64,000 bases of DNA from Pseudomonas gingeri (GTDB lineage Bacteria > Pseudomonadota > Gammaproteobacteria > Pseudomonadales > Pseudomonadaceae). The stretch covers positions 48,122 through 112,121 of the forward strand of contig NZ_JACAPR010000003.1 in NCBI RefSeq assembly GCF_013385635.1. Direction: 5' to 3'. Each line of letters starts with the position of its first letter. Within the stretch, counting starts at the first letter, position 1. The notes under the pieces are model-generated. The model was not told the origin of the DNA, did not search any database, and worked only from the letters and a program-made list of their open reading frames with translations. This document shows positions 53,755 to 64,000 of the stretch, one piece after another. The translations under genes and the position numbers were made by a program.

Positions 53755-55293
53755 ATGAATCTGCTCAAGTCGTTGGCCGCCGTCAGCTCTATCACGATGA
53801 TTTCCCGGGTCCTGGGGTTTGTTCGCGACACCATCATCGCGCGCGCCTTCGGCGCCGGAATGGCCACCGATGCCTTCTTTATCGCCTTCAAATTGCCCAA
53901 CCTGCTGCGCCGGATCTTTGCCGAAGGGGCCTTTTCCCAGGCGTTCGTGCCGATCCTGGCAGAGTACAAGAGCCAGCAGGGCGAGGAGGCGACCCGCACC
54001 TTCATTGCCTATGTGAGCGGCATGCTGACCCTGGTCCTGGCCCTCGTCACGGTGCTCGGAATGGTGGCCGCGCCCTGGGTGATCTGGGCCACCGCGCCCG
54101 GCTTCACCGATACGCCGGAGAAGTTCAAGCTGACCGCCGACCTGTTGCGGGTGACCTTTCCTTATATATTGCTGATCTCGCTGTCGTCCCTGGCCGGGGC
54201 GATCCTTAATACATGGAACCGTTTCTCGGTCCCGGCATTCGTGCCGACCTTGCTGAATGTCAGCATGATCATCTTTGCGCTGTTCCTGACGCCGTATTTC
54301 GATCCGCCGGTGATGGCGCTGGGTTGGGCGGTTCTGGCGGGCGGCCTGGCGCAGTTGCTCTACCAACTGCCGCACCTGAAGAAGATCGGCATGCTGGTAC
54401 TGCCGCGCCTGAATCTGCGTGACAGCGGCGTCTGGCGGGTCATGAAGCAGATGCTGCCGGCGATTCTCGGGGTGTCGGTCAGTCAGATTTCGTTGATCAT
54501 CAACACGATCTTCGCCTCGTTCCTGGTGGCGGGCTCGGTGTCCTGGATGTATTACGCCGATCGCCTGATGGAGCTGCCGTCCGGCGTACTGGGCGTGGCC
54601 CTGGGGACTATCCTGCTGCCGATCCTGTCCAAAACCTACGCCAGCAAGGACCGCCACGAGTACTCGCGCATCCTCGACTGGGGGCTGCGCCTGTGCTTCC
54701 TGCTGGTGTTGCCGTGCTCTCTGGCCTTGGCGATCCTCTCCGAGCCCCTGACCGTTTCCCTGTTCCAGTATGGCCAGTTCAGTGCTTTCGACGCCTCCAT
54801 GACCCAGCGGGCGCTGATCGCCTACTCGGTGGGCCTGCTCGGGATCATCATGATCAAGGTGCTGGCGCCGGGCTTTTATGCGCAGCAGAACATCCGCACG
54901 CCGGTGAAAATCGCGCTTTTCACCCTGGTGGTCACCCAATTGCTCAACCTGATCTTTATCGGGCCGCTGGCCCATGCCGGGCTGGCCCTGGCCATCAGTG
55001 GCGGTGCCTGCATCAATGCCGGCCTGCTGTTCTGGCAGTTGCGCAAGCAGAAACTGTTCATGCCGCAACCGGGCTGGCTGGTGTATCTGCTGAAGCTGCT
55101 GGTCGCTGTCGGCGTGATGTCGGCGGTGTTGCTGGGCTTGATGCAGTTGATGCCGGCCTGGGACCAGGGGCATATGCTCGAACGTTTCCTGCGCCTGGGC
55201 GCACTCGTGGTGGCTGGGGTGGTGGCCTACTTCGGGATGTTGCTGTTGATGGGTTTGCGCCTGCGGCATTTCAATCGCAAGTCGTTGATGTGA
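53755..55293 (+). CDS. murJ: Lipid II flippase MurJ
   Basis: 512 aa, 14 membrane helices expected. Moves lipid II across the inner membrane. Marks: [50 protein letters not shown] at the N-terminus, and [19 protein letters not shown] 53755 is the family start. Followed by REP debris and ribF. Confidence 0.97.
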   Translation: MNLLKSLAAVSSITMISRVLGFVRDTIIARAFGAGMATDAFFIAFKLPNLLRRIFAEGAFSQAFVPILAEYKSQQGEEATRTFIAYVSGMLTLVLALVTVLGMVAAPWVIWATAPGFTDTPEKFKLTADLLRVTFPYILLISLSSLAGAILNTWNRFSVPAFVPTLLNVSMIIFALFLTPYFDPPVMALGWAVLAGGLAQLLYQLPHLKKIGMLVLPRLNLRDSGVWRVMKQMLPAILGVSVSQISLIINTIFASFLVAGSVSWMYYADRLMELPSGVLGVALGTILLPILSKTYASKDRHEYSRILDWGLRLCFLLVLPCSLALAILSEPLTVSLFQYGQFSAFDASMTQRALIAYSVGLLGIIMIKVLAPGFYAQQNIRTPVKIALFTLVVTQLLNLIFIGPLAHAGLALAISGGACINAGLLFWQLRKQKLFMPQPGWLVYLLKLLVAVGVMSAVLLGLMQLMPAWDQGHMLERFLRLGALVVAGVVAYFGMLLLMGLRLRHFNRKSLM

Positions 55294-55324
55294 AGTGCGC
55301 TTTTGAGCGCGCTACGTTCCTGTT

Positions 55325-55405
55325 CAGCCTGGCTTGCCAGCGATGAGGCCCTTGAAGCTTTACGCCGCACGGGCGGACGCCATCGCCGGCAAGCCGGCTC
55401 CTACA
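55325..55405. repeat. REPIN, left arm truncated
   Basis: GCCTGGCTTGCCAGCGATGAGG...GCCATCGCCGGCAAGCCGGCTCCTACAG; the usual TGTAGGAG start is lost. Confidence 0.82.
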
Positions 55406-55447
55406 GGGTTGCGTATCACCACGCAGCACCGGGTGGCCCGGATCCTC

Positions 55448-55531
55448 TGTAGGAGTCTGGCTTGCCAGCGATGAGGCCCTTAGGCCTTGCAGCGCCCATC
55501 CAAACGCCATCGCCGGCAAGCCGGCGCCTAC
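55448..55531. repeat. REPIN
   Basis: Inverted REP pair (TGTAGGAGTCTGGCTTGCC...GGCAAGCCGGCGCCTAC), second of three REP units before ribF. Confidence 0.9.
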
Positions 55532-55574
55532 GGATAGGGGATGCCCGCGGAGCTTTTAGCGCTCTCGGTGTCCT

Positions 55575-55600
55575 GTTCGCCGGCAAGCCAGGCTCCCGTA
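55575..55600. repeat. Single REP element
   Basis: TTCGCCGGCAAGCCAGGCTCCCGTAG, a lone right-arm REP. Confidence 0.75.
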
Positions 55601-55682
55601 GGGGCATGTGTCGACGCTTGACAGGTATTAAGCCGGGCCCGGTATGGTTATAATCGGCCACTTTATGAGCAAGAAGCGCGTT

Positions 55683-56629
55683 ATGCAGCTGGTTCGAGGC
55701 CTCCACAACCTGCGTCCCCGGCATCGGGGCTGTGTCGCCACTATTGGCAACTTTGACGGTGTTCACCGTGGTCACCAGGCTATCCTGGCCCGACTGCGCG
55801 AGCGTGCGCTGGAGTTGGGCGTGCCCAGCTGCGTGGTGATTTTCGAGCCGCAGCCCCGTGAATTCTTCGCTCCGGAGACCGCTCCGGCCCGTCTGGCACG
55901 CTTGCGCGACAAGCTGCAACTGCTGGCAGCCGAAGGCGTGGACCGGGTGTTGTGCCTGGCGTTCAACCAGCGCCTGAGCAAGCTCAGTGCCGCCGAGTTC
56001 GTCGATACCATCCTGGTGGACGGCTTGGGTGTGCAGCATCTGGAGGTCGGTGACGACTTCCGTTTCGGCTGCGACCGCGCCGGCGATTTCGATTTTCTGC
56101 TGCAGGCGGGTAACGTCCGCGGCTTTACTGTCGAGGCGGCGCAGACCGTCGAGCTCGATGGTTTGCGAGTCAGCAGCACTCAGGTGCGTAACGCCCTGGC
56201 GGCGGCTGACTTTGCCTTGGCCGAGCGTCTGCTCGGCCGCCCGTTCCGGATTGCCGGACGGGTGCTGCACGGACAGAAGCTGGCACGCCAATTGGGCACG
56301 CCCACGGCCAACGTGCAGCTCAAGCGCCGTCGCGTGCCGCTGACCGGGGTTTACCTGGTCAGTGTCGAGATCGACGGCCAACCGTGGCCGGGCGTCGCCA
56401 ATATCGGCGTGCGACCCACGGTTTCAGGTGATGGCAGCGCTCACCTGGAAGTGCACCTGCTGGATTTTACCGGTGATCTGTATGACCGGCGTTTGACCGT
56501 GGTTTTCCACCACAAGCTGCGCGATGAGCAGCGATTCGCCTCCCTGGAGGCGCTCAAGACGGCGATCAATGCGGACGTCGCCGCCGCCCGTGCCCATTGG
56601 CAGGGTTCACCGCTTAAAAAGAGCCTGAA

Positions 56630-56633
<4 letters not shown>
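55683..56633 (+). CDS. ribF: Bifunctional riboflavin kinase/FAD synthetase
   Basis: 316 aa. N-terminal FMN adenylyltransferase domain ([41 protein letters not shown]) and C-terminal riboflavin kinase domain ([37 protein letters not shown]). ATG 55683 ([12 protein letters not shown]) is the family start. Its end overlaps ileS by 4 nt (ATGA). Confidence 0.97.
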
Positions 56634-59453
<2,820 letters not shown>

Positions 59454-59461
<8 letters not shown>

Positions 59462-59969
59462 TGCCGGTGCGGGCCGTTTCGGCCGCCTGGGCTGGTTGTG
59501 GTTGAGCGTGCTGGTCCTGGTCATCGACCAGGTCAGCAAGCTCCACTTCGAAAGCTCGCTGACCATGTACCAGCAGATCGTGATCATTCCCGACTACTTC
59601 AGCTGGACCCTGGCCTATAACACCGGCGCGGCCTTCAGCTTCCTGGCTGACAGCTCCGGCTGGCAGCGCTGGCTGTTCGCCCTGATCGCGGTGGTGGTCA
59701 GTGCAGTGCTGGTGGTCTGGCTCAAGCGCCTGGGGCGCAACGAAACCTGGCTGGCCATCGCCCTGGCCCTGGTGCTGGGCGGGGCGCTGGGCAATCTGTA
59801 CGACCGGATCGCCCTGGGCCATGTGATCGACTTTATCCTGGTGCACTGGCAGAACCGCTGGTACTTCCCGGCGTTCAACTTTGCCGACAGCGCCATTACG
59901 GTGGGCGCGGTGATGCTGGCGCTGGACATGTTCAAAAGCAAAAAGTCCGGAGAAACCGTTCATGACTGA
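59454..59969 (+). CDS. lspA: Lipoprotein signal peptidase (SPase II)
   Basis: 171 aa, four membrane segments. Catalytic Asp pair in [20 protein letters not shown] and [20 protein letters not shown] also typical. Cleaves prolipoproteins. Overlaps ileS and fkpB by 8 nt each, so co-translated. Confidence 0.97.
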
Positions 59970-60414
59970 ACACGCAGTGGCTGAACAACGGATCGGTCAG
60001 AACACCCAGGTCACCCTGCACTTCGCCTTGCGCCTGGAGAATGGCGACACGGTCGACAGTACCTTCGACAAGACCCCGGCGACCTTCAAGGTTGGCGACG
60101 GCAGCTTGCTGCCGGGCTTCGAAGCGGCCTTGTTCGGCTTCAAGGCCGGTGACAAGCGCAGCCTGACCATCCCGGCGGAAAATGCCTTTGGCCAGCCCAA
60201 CCCGCAGAATGTGCAGATCATCCCGCGTTCGCAGTTCCAGGGCATGGAACTGTCGGAAGGCTTGCTGGTGATCTTCAACGACGCGGCCAATACCGAGCTG
60301 CCTGGTGTGGTCAAGGCCTTCGATGACGTCGAAGTGACCGTCGACTTCAACCATCCTCTGGCCGGCAAGACCCTGACCTTCGATGTGGAAATATTCGAGG
60401 TCAAGGCGCTGTAG
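59962..60414 (+). CDS. fkpB: FKBP-type peptidyl-prolyl isomerase, SlpA type
   Basis: 150 aa. FKBP core (VTLHFALRLENGDTVDSTFDKTPATFKVGDGSLLPGFEAALFG) with the SlyD-like IF insertion about 70-125 (FGQPNPQNVQIIPRSQF). Sits between lspA and ispH as in E. coli. Cytoplasmic. Confidence 0.94.
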   Translation: MTEHAVAEQRIGQNTQVTLHFALRLENGDTVDSTFDKTPATFKVGDGSLLPGFEAALFGFKAGDKRSLTIPAENAFGQPNPQNVQIIPRSQFQGMELSEGLLVIFNDAANTELPGVVKAFDDVEVTVDFNHPLAGKTLTFDVEIFEVKAL

Positions 60415-60436
60415 GAGCCGGCTGGCTGGCGATAGA
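60411..60436. repeat. Degenerate single REP, overlapping the fkpB stop
   Basis: TGTAGGAGCCGGCTGGCTGGCGATAG; the first base pairs supply the TAG stop of fkpB. Confidence 0.7.
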
Positions 60437-60490
60437 CCGCGCAAGCGGTCAAACTGATCTGAAACCCGCGCGCAAGACACGAGGCACAGC

Positions 60491-61438
60491 ATGCAAATCA
60501 AACTCGCCAACCCCCGTGGCTTCTGCGCCGGCGTGGACCGGGCGATTGAAATCGTCAACCGGGCCCTGGAAGTCTTCGGACCGCCGATCTACGTGCGTCA
60601 CGAAGTGGTGCACAACAAATTTGTCGTCGAAGACCTGCGCGCCCGCGGCGCCATCTTCGTCGAGGAGCTGGACCAGGTGCCGGACGACGTCATCGTCATC
60701 TTCAGTGCCCACGGCGTTTCCCAGGCCGTGCGCAGCGAGGCGGCCGGTCGCGGGCTGAAGGTGTTCGATGCCACCTGTCCGCTGGTCACCAAGGTGCATA
60801 TCGAAGTCGCGCGCTACAGTCGCGATGGTCGTGAATGCATCCTGATCGGCCACGCCGGGCACCCGGAAGTAGAAGGCACCATGGGGCAATACGACGGCAG
60901 CAACGGTGGCGCCATCTACCTGGTGGAGGACGAGAAAGACGTCGCCGCCTTGCAGGTGCGCAATCCCGACAGGCTGGCCTTCGTGACCCAGACCACCTTG
61001 TCGATGGACGACACCAGCCGTGTCATCGACGCCCTGCGATCTCGGTTCCCGGCCATTGGCGGACCCCGCAAGGATGACATCTGCTACGCCACGCAAAACC
61101 GCCAGGACGCGGTCAAGCAACTGGCGGACGAATGCGATGTGGTGCTGGTGGTCGGCAGCCCGAACAGCTCCAACTCCAACCGCCTGCGTGAGCTGGCCGA
61201 GCGCATGGCGACCCCGGCCTACCTGATCGACGGAGCCGAAGACATGCAACGCAGCTGGTTCGACGGCGTCGAGCGCATCGGCATCACCGCCGGCGCCTCG
61301 GCACCGGAAGTACTGGTGCGCGGGGTGATCCAGCAGCTCCAGGCCTGGGGCGCCACCGGTGCCGATGAACTGGCCGGTCGCGAGGAGAACATCACGTTCT
61401 CCATGCCCAAGGAACTACGCGTTCGCTCGTTGCTCTGA
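60491..61438 (+). CDS. ispH: 4-hydroxy-3-methylbut-2-enyl diphosphate reductase
   Basis: 315 aa. Last step of the MEP isoprenoid pathway; [4Fe-4S] enzyme. Three Fe-S Cys in [21 protein letters not shown] and ICYATQNRQ. Usual length. Its last 24 bp overlap the end of the convergent pseudopilin gene. Confidence 0.97.
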   Translation: MQIKLANPRGFCAGVDRAIEIVNRALEVFGPPIYVRHEVVHNKFVVEDLRARGAIFVEELDQVPDDVIVIFSAHGVSQAVRSEAAGRGLKVFDATCPLVTKVHIEVARYSRDGRECILIGHAGHPEVEGTMGQYDGSNGGAIYLVEDEKDVAALQVRNPDRLAFVTQTTLSMDDTSRVIDALRSRFPAIGGPRKDDICYATQNRQDAVKQLADECDVVLVVGSPNSSNSNRLRELAERMATPAYLIDGAEDMQRSWFDGVERIGITAGASAPEVLVRGVIQQLQAWGATGADELAGREENITFSMPKELRVRSLL

Positions 61439-61960
61439 GCCTGCAGTCTGACAGAGCGCCTCCGGGCGCTCTCGTGTATCGATCCGCGCTCTGCCGGTCG
61501 AGGCCAGTACCACCCGCAGGTGGCTGATGGCTTGCTCCCTCGCGCAGACATGCAGCGTGCCTCCCCTCGATGAGCCGTTCTCGTAGCGCAGTTCGCCCAG
61601 GCTGGTGAAGCGGATAAAGCTGCGCATGGTGGTATTGCCCCTGATGGGGGTTCTGCCATCTCCGCGTCGCTCACTCAGGACCGGGTTGTCCGGGTCCTCA
61701 TGGCCATTTCCGTTCTGGTCGATCACGATCCTCCAGCCACGGCTCCAGTCGCCTTCCAGCGGGTGAATGATCACGCTTCGCTGGCGCAGGATCGCTTCGG
61801 TGCGGGCCGTGCGCAGGCCGGTGGCGAGTTCATCGGCCGAGACTCTTCGGTGCTGGGAGTCCATGAGGTCCCTGAACGACGGAAAGGCCAGGTGGGCCAG
61901 TAGGGCGATCAGGGCCAGCCCGACCAGCAGTTCGATCAGTGTGAAGCCTCGCGGTGACAT
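61415..61960 (-). CDS. GspH/FimT-family pseudopilin
   Basis: 181 aa. Prepilin cleavage site [11 protein letters not shown] with Glu at +5, then a hydrophobic helix. C-terminal GspH/FimT globular part ([23 protein letters not shown]). Start 61960 gives the short leader MSPRG. Convergent with ispH (24-bp overlap) and divergent from the pilin operon; likely a type IV pilus minor pilin. Confidence 0.88.
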   Translation of the reverse strand: MSPRGFTLIELLVGLALIALLAHLAFPSFRDLMDSQHRRVSADELATGLRTARTEAILRQRSVIIHPLEGDWSRGWRIVIDQNGNGHEDPDNPVLSERRGDGRTPIRGNTTMRSFIRFTSLGELRYENGSSRGGTLHVCAREQAISHLRVVLASTGRARIDTRERPEALCQTAGSEQRANA

Positions 61961-62098
61961 ATCGGCCGACTCCCTGTTTATTTTGATGACAGTGCTTCCG
62001 TGCACTGGTCCATCCAAAACAACCGTATATCCTGTCGTCGGTTGTCTGGAGGACAGGGCTAGTTATAGTCCAGAGCAGGCGGGGTGGGGAGTACGCAT

Positions 62099-62563
62099 AT
62101 GTTTCAACGTACCAGAGGTTTCACGCTGGTCGAGCTGATGGTCGCGGTGGCGGTGCTGGCGATTCTGGTCACGGTCGCGGCACCGGTGTTCACCAGCAGC
62201 ATCCAGAAGACCCGAGCCGATTCCGAGGCCAGCGACCTGATGCGCGCGTTGAATTATACCCGTCTCGAGGCGATCAACCGGGGGGTGAATGTGCGCATTG
62301 CGCCCACGGCGGTCGGAGGCTCCTGGACCCAGGAACTGACCACTCGGCTGAGCCCGGCGGGGAACGTGCTGCGGGTGACTCCGGCCATGTCGACGGCGGC
62401 GACGGTGGCGAGCAATAACGTGGCGTTCATCGAGTTCAACAACCTCGGTGGGCTGGCCAGCCCGGCGGCCAATACCACCCTGACCTTTGTCGAGGGGGCC
62501 TATACCAATGCGGTCACCGTGTGCCTGACAGGGCGGATCGTCCTCAATGGAGTGTGCCAATGA
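62099..62563 (+). CDS. GspH/FimT-family minor pilin (FimU-like position)
   Basis: 154 aa. Leader MFQRTRG|FTLVELMVAVAVLAIL with Glu+5, then FTSSIQKTRADSEASDLMRALNYTRLEAINRGVNVRI. A C-terminal Cys pair (TVCLTGRIVLNGVCQ) may form the usual disulphide. GGGGAG before ATG 62099. First gene of the pilV-pilW-pilX operon, ATGA overlap with pilV. Confidence 0.87.
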   Translation: MFQRTRGFTLVELMVAVAVLAILVTVAAPVFTSSIQKTRADSEASDLMRALNYTRLEAINRGVNVRIAPTAVGGSWTQELTTRLSPAGNVLRVTPAMSTAATVASNNVAFIEFNNLGGLASPAANTTLTFVEGAYTNAVTVCLTGRIVLNGVCQ

Positions 62564-63036
62564 TGCGTAGCGATCAACGGGGCACAACCCTGGTGGAAGT
62601 GCTGGTGGCCATGCTGGTCATGGCGATCGGTCTGCTCGGCGCGGCGGCCTTGCAACTCAATGCCCTGAAAAGTACCGACAGCTCGACCATCGGCACCCAG
62701 GTCAGTTTCATCACCTACGACATACTGGATCGCATTCGAGCCAACCCTTGTTCGAATTCCACGCTCAATCCCTGCGTCAATCCCGGGGCTGACTATCAGT
62801 TGGGAAGCCTTACGGCTCCCAGCAGCATTTCGACGATACGGGACCAGGATCTGTCCGACTTCGTCACCAACCTGAACAATATCGCCGGTGCGGCGAACGT
62901 TACCGGCACCATCTCGGTCGCGTCCGGTGTCGTCACTATCACGATCAACTGGAATGACGCACGCGCCGCGAACGCTGCCGCCACTTCGACCTTCTCCCTG
63001 GTCAGCCAGGTTTCAACCGTGTGGAACGGCCTATGA
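62560..63036 (+). CDS. pilV: Type IV pilus minor pilin PilV
   Basis: 158 aa. Leader MMRSDQRG|TTLVEVLVAMLVMAIGLLG with Glu+5; Cys pair CSNSTLNPC. ATG 62560 overlaps the previous stop; ATG 62563 is an alternative. Part of the priming minor pilin complex. Confidence 0.88.
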   Translation: MMRSDQRGTTLVEVLVAMLVMAIGLLGAAALQLNALKSTDSSTIGTQVSFITYDILDRIRANPCSNSTLNPCVNPGADYQLGSLTAPSSISTIRDQDLSDFVTNLNNIAGAANVTGTISVASGVVTITINWNDARAANAAATSTFSLVSQVSTVWNGL

Positions 63037-63737
63037 AAAAGCTTTCCGGGGGATTCGGCCTGGTCGAGATCATGGTTGCGCTGGTGCTGGGCCTGGTGGT
63101 GGTCCTGGGCGTTACACAGATATTCGTCGCGGCCAAGAATACCTACACGAGCCAGACCGCCGCTGCCGGGATTCAGGAGGATGCTCGCTTCGTGCTGAGC
63201 AAGATCCAGCAGGAAGTCCGCATGGTGGGGATGTTCGGGTGTGTCGGCACCGTGGCGGACTCCAGTGACAACAGCGCCTTCACCGCGGCCTACAATGCGC
63301 CGATTACCTGGGACAACGCCAATCAGGCGCTGACTCTGGTCACCGCGGACGTCGGCAATAACGGTACGGTGCCGGCCTGGACGATTCTCTCCGATTGCCT
63401 GGTGCAATCCACGGCCTATACCGGCGCCCGGGCGGCGGGCAGTGGGCAGATCGCCTTGCCGGTCAGGCAACTGGTCTACTCCTTCGCCAACAACCAACTC
63501 TATATCGGCCCGCTGAACAATCGCCAGCCACTGATCAGCAATGTGCAGGCTTTTTCGGTGTCGTTCGGGATGGCCCGGACGGTGCTCGACAGCACGGCGT
63601 TCAGTTACTCCGCCAACCCCTCCAACGCAGCCCTGATTCGCAGTGTGCGCCTGACCCTGACGCTGAGGGACCCGACCAACAAGGTCAGCAATCGCACATT
63701 CAACGTCGTGGCGTCCGTGCGTAACCGGCTCAGATAA
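63033..63737 (+). CDS. pilW: Type IV pilus minor pilin PilW
   Basis: 234 aa. Leader MKKLSGG|FGLVEIMVALVLGLVVVLGVTQIF with Glu+5, then GIQEDARFVLSKIQQEVRMVGMFGC. Shorter than PAO1 PilW (about 274 aa, from memory). ATGA overlap with pilV. Confidence 0.88.
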   Translation: MKKLSGGFGLVEIMVALVLGLVVVLGVTQIFVAAKNTYTSQTAAAGIQEDARFVLSKIQQEVRMVGMFGCVGTVADSSDNSAFTAAYNAPITWDNANQALTLVTADVGNNGTVPAWTILSDCLVQSTAYTGARAAGSGQIALPVRQLVYSFANNQLYIGPLNNRQPLISNVQAFSVSFGMARTVLDSTAFSYSANPSNAALIRSVRLTLTLRDPTNKVSNRTFNVVASVRNRLR

Positions 63738-63750
63738 GGAGGGCATGCAT

Positions 63751-64000
63751 GTGAAGACTTTTGCCCGTGGGGCTCATCGATTCAATCCGCGATCCCAGCG
63801 CGGCATGGCATTGCTGGTCAGCCTGGTGTTTTTGCTGTTGCTGACGCTGATCGGTATTTCGTCGATGCAGAACGCCAACCTGCAGGAAAAGATGTCCGGC
63901 AGCGTCAAGGTGCGCAACGAGTCGTTCCAGTTTGCCGAGAGCGCGCTACGTGTGGGGGAAAGCATTGTGCAGGCGTCGACATACGATTTGGCGGTTTGCT
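63751..64000 (+). CDS. pilX: Type IV pilus minor pilin PilX, N-terminal part only
   Basis: First 83 codons; cut by the window end. Leader ends RSQRG|MALLVSLVFLLLLTLIGISSMQ; no Glu+5, as in PilX/GspK-like pilins. GTG 63751 has AAGGAGG at an 8-nt spacer; ATG 63745 in frame is too close. Follows pilW by 13 bp. Confidence 0.82.
   Translation, partial: MKTFARGAHRFNPRSQRGMALLVSLVFLLLLTLIGISSMQNANLQEKMSGSVKVRNESFQFAESALRVGESIVQASTYDLAVC

Overview
The window is chromosomal DNA of a Pseudomonas, most likely of the P. fluorescens group. Evidence: high-GC coding sequence, many copies of the typical Pseudomonas REP/REPIN palindrome (core GGCTTGCCGGCGAT), and gene blocks in the order I remember from P. 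aeruginosa PAO1: fpr-mscL-katB-ankB-radA-mapZ-cstA-ybdD-yjiA-glyA-morA, then lon-like-yqhA-fklB-ispB-rplU-rpmA-obg-proB-creA-rpsT-murJ-ribF-ileS-lspA-fkpB-ispH and minor pilins. The PAO1 comparison is from memory, not from a search. No tRNA, rRNA, CRISPR array, prophage or insertion sequence was seen.

Layout. 1-4.6 kb is a catabolic-looking cluster: a quinate/shikimate dehydrogenase (aroE family) and aroQ, divergent from a GntR/UTRA regulator, an MFS transporter and a LigI-like amidohydrolase. 4.9-9.2 kb holds a purine permease coupled to trmA, a small secreted protein and an MFS exporter. 9.5-12.2 kb encodes the cyanide-insensitive bd oxidase (cioAB plus a DUF2474 small subunit) with an ANR-like site upstream. 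12.3-14.7 kb holds rlmG, a solo LuxR regulator and an AT-rich gap. 14.7-24.8 kb is the redox, osmotic, repair and carbon-starvation block (fpr, mscL, katB-ankB, radA, mapZ, cstA-ybdD, yjiA). 25-27.8 kb is dctA with two GntR/FCD regulators. 28.3-35.6 kb holds glyA, morA (GGDEF-EAL) and ettA.

35.7-48.8 kb mixes conserved proteins of unknown function (GreA/B-like, DUF4105-DUF3015 pair, Lon-like protease, large lipoprotein, YqhA, DUF6482, a Fur-box gene) with fklB and ispB. It includes a 131-bp tandem array built on REP elements (41.9-42.4 kb). 49-61.4 kb is housekeeping: ribosomal proteins, obg, proB, murJ, and the tightly packed ribF-ileS-lspA-fkpB-ispH run. From 61.4 kb to the edge lies a type IV minor pilin cluster, cut inside pilX.

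Most of the window is ordinary core genome. I do not see a clear new defence or metabolic system. The items most worth a second look are the 131-bp tandem REPIN array, an inverted pair of MITE-like palindromes around obg-proB-creA-rpsT, the solo LuxR with intact AHL-contact residues next to AT-rich DNA, operator-like dyads and an Hfq/Crc-type motif at cstA, triple FCD-type operators at dctA, and a strong Fur box on a small uncharacterised gene.
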